Position numbers and translations under genes: made by a program. The notes under the pieces were generated by a model. That model was not told where the DNA came from. It did not search any database and saw only the letters and a program-made list of their open reading frames with translations. A DNA stretch of 64,000 bases from JAVVHH01 sp965276815. GTDB taxonomy: Bacteria > Pseudomonadota > Alphaproteobacteria > Acetobacterales > Acetobacteraceae. The stretch is from assembly GCA_965276815.1 (NCBI GenBank), contig CBDIBE010000007.1, positions 186,001-250,000 on the forward strand. Direction: 5' to 3'. Positions within the stretch are counted from its first letter, which is position 1. Each line of letters starts with the position of its first letter. Shown piece after piece: positions 43,468 to 51,828 of this stretch.

Positions 43468-44423
43468 GAGACCTGTGCGCGGGTGGGTTGATCCGACGCG
43501 GTTTGATCTGATTCCATGCTGTCGTAGTCGGGGTTAGAGGCGGTGATGGCGCGGCGGCGGATCGGTCAGGAGCGGCTTTGGTCGAGCGGGACGAGACGGC
43601 GCGGGGGCCCGTCGCTGGACGAGGTCTCGGCCGTGCTGGACTGGACGGAACTGGATGGGTTGCTTTCGGGTGTGTCGGCGTCGGCGAAGGGCGAGCTCGG
43701 GTGGCCGCCGCTGGCGCTGTTCCGGGCGCTGCTGCTCGCCACCTGGCACGACCTTTCGGACGTGCGGCTAGCCGATGCGCTGGACGACCGGAGCAGCTTC
43801 CGCCGGTTCTGTGGCTTTGCCGCCCACGAGCCGACGCCGGAACGCACCGCCTTTGTCCGCTTCCGCGCCGAGCTGGTGCGGCGCGGGCTGGATCGGCGGC
43901 GTCGAGGTGACGACGGCCAACGCGCACGACGCCTCTGAACTCAACGCCATCCTGCCGGAGGCGCCCGGCGATACGTACGGCGACAGCGCCTATCAGGGCA
44001 GCCGGCCCGAGGGGATCATCCGTGCGCGTGGCGGCACGCCACGGGTGGTGCACACCGGCGGCTGGGGTGGTGCGGAGGCGGCGGAGCGGCTGCGGGCGCA
44101 CAACGCCGCCGTGCGCCGGGTGCGCTGCCGGATCGAGAAGGTGTTCGGCACCACCAAACGCTCCTACGGCTTGCGGCGGATGCGCTGGCTGGGGCTGGCG
44201 AAGGCCGGCTTGCAGGTCCGGCTGGCCGCGACGGCGTATCATTTGCGCCGCAGCCTCGGTTTGTTCGCGGCCGCCGCGGCGTGAACCGCGCTCGGACTCT
44301 GTCTGCCGCACGCCCGCAAGCCTTCCAGTGGCATACAGGAAGGCTAAAATCCACGCTCAGGCCGCCCCTGCATGGCCGAACCGTGCTCGTGCAATAAAAC
44401 CGACCCACCCGCGCACGGGTCTC
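43468..44423 (+). mobile_element. IS5-family element, internally deleted
   Basis: Terminal inverted repeats are visible: GAGACCTGTGCGCGGGTGGG at 43468 and its counterpart GAGACCCGTGCGCGGGTGGG reading inward from 44423, one mismatch. The element is about 956 bp. No clear target duplication is seen (TAAT before, GGAA after). The transposase inside is broken, so the element is non-autonomous. Confidence 0.75.
43543..44284 (+). pseudogene. IS5-family transposase with internal deletion
   Basis: The N-terminal part (MARRRIGQERLW through RADALDDRSSFRRFCGF-like DUF772 sequence, ending near PERTAFVRFRAELVRRGLD) is in one frame to about 43890. The C-terminal part (VEVTTANAHDASELNAILPE, DSAYQGSRPEGI, RRVRCRIEKVFGTTKRSYGL with the catalytic Glu) continues in another frame to 44284. 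The central region with the first catalytic Asp is missing, so it is a deletion plus frameshift. Confidence 0.8.
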
Positions 44424-44582
44424 GGAATACCGGACTTTACGATATACCCGGTCAGTTACCTTACCAGATTAGACCTCATGTCCGTCTCTGAGACGGGGTG
44501 ACCCGCCTCGCGGAAGTATGCCGAAATCGAGGGTTGCGCTGGATGGGCCAGTGCAGAGCCTCAGGCATATCGGAGACGGGTC

Positions 44583-45695
44583 ATGGGAGAAGTTACCACA
44601 TTCGTTGGGTTGGACGTTCACAAGGCAACGATCGCGGTTGCGGTTGCGCGGGGTGGGTTGCGTGATGCAGCAGAGTTCCTCGGCACAAGCGACAACACGC
44701 CGGCGGCGCTGGGCAAGCTGGTAGCCAAGCTCGCCCGCAAGCATGCGCGGCTCAGCTTCTGCTACGAGGCCGGCCCGTGCGGCTATGGCGTGCACCGGCA
44801 GCTGCTCCAGGCGGGGCACGCGTGCTCGGTGGTCGCGCCCTCGCTGATCCCGCGCCGGGCGGGCGAGCGGGTCAAGACCGACCGGCGGGATGCGGTCAGC
44901 CTGGCGCAACTGCACCGCGCGGGCGAGCTGTCGGCAATTTGGGTGCCGGACGCGGCGCACGAGGCGATGCGCGATCTGGTGCGGGCGCGCCTGGTAGCGG
45001 TGCATGAGGTACGCCGCGGCCGCCAGCAGCTGGGCGGGTTTCTGCTGCGGCATGGCCGTGCCTACAACGGCAAGAAGGCCTGGACGCGCAGCTACCGGGT
45101 CTGGCTGGCCGGGTTGCGGTTCAAGCACCCGGCGCAGCAGATCGTGCTGCAGGACTATATCGCCGTGGTGGCCGACGCCGAGCGGCGGCGCGATGCGCTC
45201 ACCGAGCAGATCCGCGTCCTGCTGCCGGAGTGGTCGATGGCGCCGGTGGTGACCGCCTTGCAGGCCCTGCGCGGTGTAGCGCTCGTGGTCGCAGCGACGC
45301 TGGTGGCCGAGGTGGGCGACCTGACCCGGTTCGACAACCCGCGCCAGCTCATGGCGCATCTCGGTCTGGTGCCGTCGGAACACTCGAGCGGCGCCAGCGT
45401 GCGCCGGGGCGGGATCACCAAGACCGGCAACGCGGCCGCGCGGCGGGCGATGACCGAGGCGGCCTGGACATACCGGCTGCCGGCGCGGGTCAGCCGGGTA
45501 CTGCTGGACCGCAACGACGCGGTCGATAAGACCGTGCGCGAGATTGCCTGGAAGGCGCAGGTGCGGCTGTGCGCGCGCTATCGGCGCCTGACGGCATCGG
45601 GCAAGCCGGCGCAGACGGTGGTGACCGCGATCGCCCGCGAGTTGCTGGGCTTTGCCTGGGCGATCGCCCAGCACGTGCAGCCAACCCAGGCATAA
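44583..45695 (+). CDS. IS110-family transposase (DEDD type), intact
   Basis: A 370-residue recombinase. The RuvC-like N-terminal domain has FVGLDVHKATIAVAVA (Asp), FCYEAGPCGYGVHRQ (Glu) and VKTDRRDAVSLAQLH (two Asp). The C-terminal transposase_20 domain has LQALRGVALVVAATLVAEVG and GGITKTGNAAARRAMTEAAW. IS110 elements are guided by a structured RNA from their own non-coding ends, so the flanks at 44424-44582 and 45696-46100 are candidates. No terminal repeats are expected or seen. Adjacent IS5 and plasmid iterons indicate insertion into the plasmid backbone. Confidence 0.9.
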   Translation: MGEVTTFVGLDVHKATIAVAVARGGLRDAAEFLGTSDNTPAALGKLVAKLARKHARLSFCYEAGPCGYGVHRQLLQAGHACSVVAPSLIPRRAGERVKTDRRDAVSLAQLHRAGELSAIWVPDAAHEAMRDLVRARLVAVHEVRRGRQQLGGFLLRHGRAYNGKKAWTRSYRVWLAGLRFKHPAQQIVLQDYIAVVADAERRRDALTEQIRVLLPEWSMAPVVTALQALRGVALVVAATLVAEVGDLTRFDNPRQLMAHLGLVPSEHSSGASVRRGGITKTGNAAARRAMTEAAWTYRLPARVSRVLLDRNDAVDKTVREIAWKAQVRLCARYRRLTASGKPAQTVVTAIARELLGFAWAIAQHVQPTQA

Positions 45696-46124
45696 AGGCA
45701 GCCGAGCAAGCAAGAAGGCCAACGGGAAAGGAGGCATACAGCAGAACATCTGGCGCCCAAGGCTGGGGGCGGGGCAAGGTGAGGAGAACCCCCGCATGCT
45801 CTACGAGCCGGACCCGATCCGACGCTCGCCATTAGACTGGGGCAGCTCCGCGACGAACCAGGTCATGCGGTAACCAACCCGCGTATCAGAGATGGATCAA
45901 CCGTCGCCAAAGCGAGCCCCGCCTCCTGCCCTGGGCGGCACTCAGACAGTTCGACAACGCCAGCATGCAACGGCGAACGGATCATCACGACTACCGCTAT
46001 TGAAGACGGACATGAGAGAGCATGACCGGGTGATATCCTTTGCCTTCGCCGCAAGCGCGACCGGCCCCCTTCAGTTATTGCGTCTTGGAGTCGCTTGTAT
46101 CGGCGACGGCAGCCGGGTGCCGGA
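45696..46124. other. Non-coding region after the IS110 transposase
   Basis: About 430 bases without a supported gene; short frames here lack a start signal and resemble nothing. It probably contains the right end of the IS110 element and the start of the plasmid origin region. If this element belongs to the IS1111-like group, its guide RNA could come from here. Confidence 0.4.
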
Positions 46125-46212
46125 CTATCCACAGGTCGAGTGTGGAGTCCGGTGGCGTCTAGTGTGGAGTCTGGTGGCGGGACTCGCGGTTATCCCGTGG
46201 AGTCTGGTGGCA
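46125..46212 (+). other. Plasmid replication origin, part 1: DnaA-like box and three iterons
   Basis: CTATCCACA at 46125-46133 differs by one base from the DnaA box TTATCCACA. Three 17-bp direct repeats follow: TGTGGAGTCCGGTGGCG (46141), TGTGGAGTCTGGTGGCG (46163) and CGTGGAGTCTGGTGGCA (46196). Their starts are 22 and 33 bases apart, multiples of 11, so they face the same side of the helix. Further copies flank repA at 47754, 48706 and 48811. This is the pattern of RepA binding sites. Confidence 0.8.
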
Positions 46213-46227
46213 TATACAAATAGCTAG

Positions 46228-46265
46228 ACCTTTATCGGCCTGACTGTGGTCGGGCCGATAAAGGT
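46228..46265. repeat. 38-bp inverted repeat (strong hairpin) in the origin region
   Basis: ACCTTTATCGGCCTGAC (46228-46244) and GTCGGGCCGATAAAGGT (46249-46265) pair across a TGTG loop with one mismatch. A longer palindrome, AGCTAGACCTTTATC (46222-46236), has its exact partner at 47655-47669 on the far side of the IS256 element, so the insertion split a larger palindromic structure. Confidence 0.7.
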
Positions 46266-46275
46266 TGATAAAGGT

Positions 46276-47654
46276 CACGTCCGTCAAGGTGGTGGAAATT
46301 GCGGTGTAGATTGGGGTGGCCATGGATCAGGCTGCGACGGTGGAAATCTGGGTCGGCAGGCTCTCGATTAGCGGCGGTATGATTTCGGCCATCACCTCGG
46401 TCTGCATGTAGCGGTGCTGCAGCTGCCATTCGTCGTTGGCTTCGAGCAGCACGGCGCCGATCAGCCGGATGATGGCACCCTCGTTCGGAAATATGCCGAC
46501 GACATCGGCGCGGCGCTTGACCTCTTTGTTGAGTCGTTCGAGTGGGTTCGTTGAATGAAGCTTGGTACGATGCTGGACGGGAAAGTCCATGTGCGCCAGC
46601 ACGTCGGCCTCGCTGTCGTCAATAAACGCGCCGAGTTTGGGCCACTTGCTCCTGAGCTGGTCGGCGACGTGGCGCAAAGTCTGACTGGCGCTTGGGCGGT
46701 CGGGTTGGATGAACGCTTGGCGTAAAGCGGCCGAGACCATGTTCTGCTGGCCTTTCGGCACGTAGGCCTGGGCATTGCGCATCCAGTGAACGCGACACCT
46801 TTGCCACGTTGAGCCATCACCCGGCGGATCGCCGCCTTGAGCCCCTCATGCGCGTCGGAGATCACCAGCTTGGTGCCGTGCAGGCCGCGGCGGACCAGGT
46901 TCTTGAGGAACGTCGACCAGAACGCTCCGCTTCCGATGGCCCGATGTGCAGGCCGACGATCTCGCGCTTGCCGTCTGTGTTTACTGCAACCGCAATTATC
47001 GCGGCCACACTGGTGATGCGCCCGCCCTCGCGCTGCTTGAGGTAGGTCGCATCCAGCCAGAGATACGGCCAGTCGCCGACGAGAGGGCGGTCGAGAAAGG
47101 CATTCACCCGGTCGTCGATGTCCTTGCACAGCTTGCTCACCGTGCTCTTGCTGATGCCAGCAAGCCCCAGCGCCTGCACCAAGTCGTCGACGCGCCGGGT
47201 CGACACGCCGCTGATCCAGGCTTCCTGGATCACAGCCACCAGGGCCTTCTCCGACGTCCGGCGCGGCTCCAGGAACGGCGGGAAGTAGCTGCCCTGACGC
47301 AGCTTGGGGATCCGCAGCTGCAGGCTGCCCAAGCGCGTGTCCAGCGTCCGGTCCCGATAGCCATTCCGGTAGGTCGTGCGCTCGCCGCTGCGCTCATGGC
47401 GTCCGGCGCCGATCACGCTGTCCACGTCCGTCTCCATCAGCAGCTGCACCACGGCCTCCGCCACGCTGCGCAGGAAGTCGCCATCTCCGGCTTTGGCCAA
47501 CAGCTCGGCCAATGGCAAACTACTCTCGGTCATCGGGTCCTCATCGGTTCAGGTTGAAGTCTCGCAACTCCACCTTACCCAGCCGATCCGATGGCCACCT
47601 CCGCCTACACTGCCAACGTCAGCAAATTTCCACCACGTCCCCGGACGCTACCCC
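46276..47654 (-). mobile_element. IS256-family element inserted in the plasmid origin
   Basis: Imperfect inverted ends share CGTCCG and GTGGTGGAAATT (left near 46277-46301, right near 47625-47649). The nonamer GATAAAGGT occurs at both borders (46267-46275 and 47655-47663), consistent with a 9-bp target duplication; the exact left end is uncertain by a few bases because the site itself repeats this motif. The element separates the iterons from repA. Confidence 0.7.
46327..47533 (-). pseudogene. IS256-family (mutator-type) transposase with two frameshifts
   Basis: The N-terminal frame (47533 leftward) has GERTTYRNGYRDRTLDTRLG and LWLDATYLKQREGGRITSVA with the first Asp. It shifts near 46930 into FLKNLVRRGLHGTKLVISDA with the second Asp, then near 46790 into MRNAQAYVPKGQQNMVSAAL and STNPLERLNKEVKRRADVVG with the catalytic Glu. 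All three DDE residues survive but no frame is continuous. Confidence 0.85.
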
Positions 47655-47690
47655 GATAAAGGTCTAGCTTTATTTGAGACAGCGATTCAC

Positions 47691-47714
47691 GTCCTGACCG
47701 ATTCCGGTCAGGAC
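47691..47714. repeat. Perfect inverted repeat upstream of repA
   Basis: GTCCTGACCG (47691-47700) and CGGTCAGGAC (47705-47714) form a 10-bp stem with a 4-base loop ATTC. It could be a terminator of transcription entering repA or a replication-control structure. There is no T-run. Confidence 0.6.
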
Positions 47715-47753
47715 GATCGCGGTCTAAGTACAAATATTCATCCTAATAGCCTG

Positions 47754-47776
47754 CGCCACCAGGCTCCAAATTGACG
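47754..47776. promoter_or_regulatory. Iteron-like operator at the repA promoter
   Basis: CGCCACCAGGCTCCAAA (47754-47770) is an inverted copy of the 17-bp iteron with two mismatches. It directly precedes a -35-like TTGACG (47771-47776) upstream of repA. An iteron copy over the promoter is the usual means by which Rep proteins repress their own gene. Confidence 0.55.
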
Positions 47777-47804
47777 CTGTGGAAAAATATGACAGGCTGG
47801 ACCC

Positions 47805-48704
47805 ATGGCCGATGTGCACCAACTGATTCGCCAACACGGCGTTGAAGAAGCTCGTCGGCAAGCCGTGACGAAGCACGACCGGCAAGTCGTAGAGGCCGCA
47901 TATCAGGTCCTTTCCGACGAAGCCGAAAAGATTGGATTCACCTATAGCGGCTTTGCGCTTACGAGCCTGCCCCACAAGCCGCAGCAAAGCGCGAGCTGGC
48001 GGCGCGAAGGCCATAACCTGACACTGGTGCTGCAGGCGGGTCTCGACAGGAACGAGAAGAGTGTCGGGCTGCCCTATGGCAGTTACGCCCGGTTCATACT
48101 GCTGTTCCTGCAGAGCGAGGCAATCCGGACCAGCTCGAGAGAGATGGAACTCGGGCGCAGCATGCGGATATGGCTCGGTCAGATGGGTTTGTCGATCGGC
48201 GGTGAGACCTACAAACGTGTGAACGAGCAGGCCCGCCTAATCAGCGCTTGCACCCTCATGTTCTTTTCCGACCGCCCCGGTAGCGAACTGATGCGGCGCG
48301 GCGGCTTCGTCGATGGAGCGATCACGATGACGGACGCGCTCAGCGATCAACCGGCGCTCTGGCAAGAGCGTGTGCTGCTCAATGCCGAGTTCCACCGCGC
48401 GCTGCGTGATCACCCCGTTTCCTTGTCGGAGGCGGTGCTGCGGGCGATTGGTCCGCGCTCTATGGTCATCGACGTGTATATTTGGTTAGCCTACCGCCTC
48501 CATGCCCTGAGGCAGGAACTCGAGATAGGCTGGCCGTCGCTGCACGCGCAATTCGGTGGCGGCTATACTCGCCTTCGCGCGTTCCGAACCCAGTTCCTCG
48601 AAGCGCTTAACCTGGCCGCGGCCGTATACCCGGAGGCCAATCTATCCGTGGGTGACAGCGGGGTGATCCTTCGCCCATCGCGGCCAGCGGTTTCGAAAAC
48701 CTAG
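47805..48704 (+). CDS. repA: Plasmid replication initiator protein RepA
   Basis: A 299-residue protein resembling the RepA_C family of alphaproteobacterial plasmid initiators. The N-terminal half has AAYQVLSDEAEKIGFTYSGF and the core has GLPYGSYARFILLFLQSEAI and MELGRSMRIWLGQMGLSIGG, ending in VIDVYIWLAYRLHALRQELE, a typical winged-helix replication-protein segment. It binds iterons and recruits host replisome proteins. Sixteen- to seventeen-base repeats of TGTGGAGTCTGGTGGCG lie upstream and downstream, one overlapping its probable promoter and one starting 2 bases after its stop. The start at 47805 has only a weak AGG upstream. This gene is the main evidence for a plasmid replicon. Confidence 0.85.
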   Translation: MADVHQLIRQHGVEEARRQAVTKHDRQVVEAAYQVLSDEAEKIGFTYSGFALTSLPHKPQQSASWRREGHNLTLVLQAGLDRNEKSVGLPYGSYARFILLFLQSEAIRTSSREMELGRSMRIWLGQMGLSIGGETYKRVNEQARLISACTLMFFSDRPGSELMRRGGFVDGAITMTDALSDQPALWQERVLLNAEFHRALRDHPVSLSEAVLRAIGPRSMVIDVYIWLAYRLHALRQELEIGWPSLHAQFGGGYTRLRAFRTQFLEALNLAAAVYPEANLSVGDSGVILRPSRPAVSKT

Positions 48705-48705
48705 G

Positions 48706-48827
48706 CGCCACCAGACTCCACACTCTTTCGTCGCCACGAGCCCGGGTTCGAGTCTGAGAGGGTTTCCGCCAAGGCACCGACGAAAGGCTGCTGCCTATTC
48801 GGGCATTCGATGTGGAGTCTGGTGGCG
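48706..48827. repeat. Plasmid origin, part 2: two inverted iterons downstream of repA
   Basis: CGCCACCAGACTCCACA (48706-48722) and TGTGGAGTCTGGTGGCG (48811-48827) are perfect, oppositely oriented copies of the iteron. They may be extra RepA sites that control copy number by handcuffing. Confidence 0.75.
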
Positions 48828-48914
48828 ATTGCGCAGCCCAGACCAAGACGCCTTCGTAGGTGTTGCGTGGTTAAAGTTTACGAAACGAGGGCGGATTCAG
48901 CGACACCAACCTAG

Positions 48915-48971
48915 TTATGCGAGCCCGAGAAAGACGGCCAGGACGCGGTTCACCGTCACCATGGTCGGGTC
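48915..48971 (-). pseudogene. C-terminal fragment of MazF toxin, separated by IS21
   Basis: The minus strand encodes DPTMVTVNRVLAVFLGLA followed by TAA at 48917-48915, the typical C-terminus of MazF/PemK toxins. It continues exactly, in frame, from the truncated toxin at 51214-51480 once the IS21 element and one copy of its duplicated target (ATCGAGGT on the plus strand) are removed, giving a 107-residue toxin. Confidence 0.85.
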
Positions 48972-49035
48972 ATCGAGGTATCAAGCGACATCAGGAACCC
49001 ATCCACCGGCGACACTGAGAACCCATCCATCTCTG

Positions 49036-49827
49036 CTACTGTGACGCCTCGGCCAACGCCGGTGCGGGTGTCGCCTTGAGTAGCCCGGAGCGGCGCTTCT
49101 CGCGCAGCCGGTAGCTGTCGCCGCGAATGGTCAGCACGTGGCTGTGGTGCAGCAAGCGATCTAGAATGGCGGTCGCCACGACCTGGTCGCCCAGCACCGT
49201 GCCCCAGTCGCCCACGGCGCGGTTGGAGGTGATCAGGATGCTGCCGCGCTCGTATCGGCGGCTGACGAGTTGAAACAGCAGATGCGCCGCTGCGGCCTCA
49301 AACGGCAGGTAGCCGAACTCGTCCATGATCAGCAGCTTCGGCTTGGCCAGTTGGGCCAGACGCTGCTCCAGCCTTCCTTCCGAATGCTCCTTGACCAGCG
49401 TCGTCACCAGGGCCGTCGCCGGGGTGAACAGCACTGAATAGCTGTGCCGGATCGCCTCGCGGCCGAGCGCGATCGCCAAATGCGTTTTGCCAACGCCCGG
49501 CGGCCCCTGGATCAGCAGCGCGTCGCCGTTGGCCACCCAGCGGCACGCGGCCAGGTCGCGTACCTGCTTGGCGTCCAGCGAGGGCTGGGCGGCAAAGTCG
49601 AAGCCTTCCAGCGTGCGTTGGTGCGGGAACTTCGCAATGCCAGTGCCCATCTGAATGCGGCGCTCCTCGCGGTGCGACACCTCCGCCCGGCACAGCAGCG
49701 CCAGCGTCTCGCGCAACGACAGATCGCCGCGCGCTGCCTCATCCAACAGGCCGTCAAGCCGGTTACGCAATGCGGTGAGCTTCAATCGCGCCAGCATGTC
49801 GGGTAGCGCGTCCACCTCCGCGCTCAC
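49036..49827 (-). CDS. istB: IS21 helper ATPase IstB
   Basis: A 263-residue AAA+ protein: IstB N-terminal helices, Walker A QGPPGVGKTHLAIALGREAI, Walker B LLIMDEFGYLPFEAAAAHLL, and C-terminal ATAILDRLLHHSHVLTIRGD. It is required with IstA for target selection and integration. Its start overlaps the istA stop by four bases. Confidence 0.9.
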   Translation of the reverse strand: MSAEVDALPDMLARLKLTALRNRLDGLLDEAARGDLSLRETLALLCRAEVSHREERRIQMGTGIAKFPHQRTLEGFDFAAQPSLDAKQVRDLAACRWVANGDALLIQGPPGVGKTHLAIALGREAIRHSYSVLFTPATALVTTLVKEHSEGRLEQRLAQLAKPKLLIMDEFGYLPFEAAAAHLLFQLVSRRYERGSILITSNRAVGDWGTVLGDQVVATAILDRLLHHSHVLTIRGDSYRLREKRRSGLLKATPAPALAEASQ

Positions 49828-51084
49828 CAGCCGCCTCCCGTCACCTGCTCGTATTCGGCCAAGGGCCGCAGCAGCTCGACACCCGCCGGCGGCATCATGG
49901 GCGCTGCCGCTTCAATGTCGGCAACGCTGACCGGACCCGGCCGGCACGGCACAATGCCGTGCAGGTGCGCGTGATCAACGGCGCGCTCGCGACGGCCAAG
50001 GCGCTTGTCGTGGCAGGCCACTTCGACGCCGGCATGGTGTATGCGGACCTGGTGGCCGCCGACCATCACGCTGACTTCGGCGCCGATCAGCCGCCACGGC
50101 ACGCTGTAATGGTTCGTGTCCACGTCCACGCAGGCGTCGTTCTGCACCCGGCGGCTTAGCTCGCGCCCCTGCCGGAATGGCGGCCGGCCGTTCAGTGGGC
50201 GCAGCGCCTGCCGCTCCTCGCGGTCGAACCGTATAATGGGCGGCTCGCCCGTCGTCCCGTGCACCCGCGTGTCGGCGACCTCGCCCATCCATGTCGCCAG
50301 ATGCGCCTCCAGCGCGCCCCACGACGCAAAGCTGCGGCCCGCAATGGCATTGCGCTTGACGTAGCCGACGCCACGCTCGTCCTTGCCTTTGGTCCGGGCA
50401 CGATACGGGGCGCACGCAACCGGCCGCACGTCCCAATACCGCGCAAAGGCGTGTAGCCGGTCAGTGAACTCCACTTCGCGTGTGACCGCGTCATGGTGCT
50501 TCACCAGTGCCTTGGCATTGTCCAGCAACAGCTCCAGCGGCAAGCCGCCAAAATGACGGAATGCGCCCTCAATGCCCTCCAGCCAGGCCGACTGCCGCTC
50601 GTTTTGGAAGGCCCGGACATAAACCCGCCGCGAGTAGCCAAGCGTCGCCACCGAACAGATACACCCGGCCCTGGTCGAAACCGTCTACGGCGATCCGCCG
50701 TTGCCCGAAATCGATCTGCAGCTGACGGCCCGGCGCCGTCTCAAACCGAACCGTCGCCGGCGCCTCCGCCGCAAGCTCGCGCCGCAAATGCGACACCGCC
50801 CGCTCCACCGTGCGCAAGCTCACCACCACGCCCAGCTCGGATGCCAACTCCTGCCGCACCACGTCGGCATTGCCGCGATGGCGCCGCAGCCGCTCTGCCA
50901 ACCACACCGTGTGAGCAGCCAAAAGACAGGGACGCGTCGGAACCCGGCACGGCGTCCATCCGCCCGCCGCCACATACCGCCGAACCGTCTCCCGGTCGCA
51001 GCCCAGTTCAGCCGAAATCCGCCGGGTGCCCCAACCCAAATTGTGCAGCCGAAGCATCGCCGCCACCTCGTCCGGCGTCCTCAT
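49824..51084 (-). pseudogene. istA: IS21 transposase IstA, frameshifted
   Basis: The first part (from ATG 51084) has a helix-turn-helix (EVAAMLRLHNLGWGTRRISA, CDRETVRRYVAAGGW) and the first catalytic region RQLQIDFGQRRIAVDG. Near 50650 the frame shifts by one base; the rest continues as YSRRVYVRAFQNERQSAWLE and LPLELLLDNAKALVKHHD to 49824. The DDE domain is complete across both frames but a continuous product is not made unless frameshifting occurs. Confidence 0.8.
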
Positions 51085-51213
51085 CACTTGTCTCCGCCCG
51101 CCCATGCCGGGTGGAAAAACGCCCAATCGATCCGTCAATCTGCCTCTCCCTGCTACGCAGGGTGGATGGGTTCCTGATGTCGCCGCCGGATGGGTTTACC
51201 CTGTCGCCTAACA

Positions 51214-51480
51214 ATCGAGGTGTCCGATCACCGTTCCCAACCGACTCCGAGGCGGCGTTTGCGGTTTGTCCACCATGATCTGCGAGCGCTTCGACAACCC
51301 GTTCAGCCCGTCCGGCTCAACGGTGACACGCAGCAGCGGGGCCTCGACAAGGGTACTCGTGATCGGCAGGACGGTGATGGACCCGAGATCAGCAAAGTGG
51401 TCCGATTGCACGACGAGGGCTGGCCGGGGTTTGCCTTGATCGCCCTGCAAGGCGACCGTCACCAGGTCTCCGCGTCTCAC
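51214..51480 (-). pseudogene. mazF: MazF/PemK-type endoribonuclease toxin, truncated by IS21
   Basis: It starts at a GTG at 51480 overlapping the antitoxin stop (GTGA). Residues VRRGDLVTVALQGDQGKPRP then ALVVQSDHFADLGSITVLPI contain the RGD and PRPALV strands typical of MazF mRNA interferases. After GTVIGHLD the frame runs into the IS21 end and stops; the missing 18 residues are found at 48915-48971. Loss of the last helix probably inactivates or weakens the toxin. The original role would be plasmid maintenance together with the adjacent antitoxin. Confidence 0.85.
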
Positions 51481-51704
51481 TCTGTCCAGCCGGTCGTGTC
51501 GGACGTTTCCAGCCAAACCTCCTCGTCCACTCGGGTCCCGTCACTCTCGCTATCGCGCACGAGCCGAGCTTGCCGGGCACACTCCTCTGCAAAGCCACTG
51601 GCGCGCGTGTCGGGCACCCAGATCTGGACTGGTCTCAACCCGGCTGCTCGAAGTTTCTCGCGACGCCGCCGAGCCCGCTGCGCCCCTGTTCCCGTTACCG
51701 CCAT
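51477..51704 (-). CDS. MazE-like antitoxin (DUF3018 family)
   Basis: A 75-residue protein with a basic N-terminus and the DUF3018 signature LRAAGLRPVQIWVPDTRASG followed by an acidic tail. It pairs with the MazF-type toxin, whose GTG overlaps its stop by four bases. A perfect palindrome abuts its ATG on the upstream side and is a probable autoregulatory operator. The antitoxin is intact although its toxin is broken. Confidence 0.82.
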   Translation of the reverse strand: MAVTGTGAQRARRRREKLRAAGLRPVQIWVPDTRASGFAEECARQARLVRDSESDGTRVDEEVWLETSDTTGWTE

Positions 51705-51720
51705 GCGCTACATGTAGCGC
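51705..51720. promoter_or_regulatory. Perfect 16-bp palindrome abutting the antitoxin start codon
   Basis: GCGCTACATGTAGCGC ends one base before the antitoxin ATG (minus strand, 51704). Such a palindrome is the usual operator of a MazE-type autorepressor; its position would also cover the ribosome-binding region. Its TACATGTA core equals the GntR motif of the catabolic region, most likely by chance. Confidence 0.55.
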
Positions 51721-51746
51721 TTCTCTCCGATCCAGTCCACCTATCG

Positions 51747-51772
51747 TAAGGGCTGGTAGTGGGTCAGTTTGA
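51747..51772 (+). repeat. Left end of the IS1-like transposon: target duplication plus terminal repeat
   Basis: Target copy TAAGGGCT (51747-51754) is followed directly by the terminal repeat GGTAGTGGGTCAGTTTGA (51755-51772). Confidence 0.85.
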
Positions 51773-51828
51773 AATGCATGGAATATCGTCCTAGTCTGAA
51801 CCGAGTTTAAGCCGGTTCGCGTCGTGCT

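Larger units (their letters stand above)
48980..51213 (-). mobile_element. IS21-family element inserted in mazF
   Basis: The element is about 2.23 kb with istA and istB on the minus strand. The two ends carry tandem copies of GCGACA...AACCCATCC (GCGACATCAGGAACCCATCC from 48985, and its inverted copy ending near 51190), the multiple terminal sites of IS21 elements. An 8-bp repeat ATCGAGGT flanks it (48972-48979 and 51214-51221), or 7 bp if the last T belongs to the element. Confidence 0.85.

Noticed and set aside
45892..46227. 111-codon plus-strand frame between IS110 and the iterons
   Set aside because: It runs through the iterons and DnaA-like box, lacks a start signal and resembles no protein.
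46141..48827. Repeated GTGGAGTCTGGTGGC units considered as a CRISPR array
   Set aside because: Copies are 17 bp, few, in both orientations and spaced 22-33 bases or far apart with no spacer-sized units or cas genes; they fit iterons around repA.
51705..51720. TACATGTA core as a third GntR operator
   Set aside because: It is part of a longer perfect palindrome next to the mazE start and far from the CoA genes; local antitoxin control is the simpler reading.
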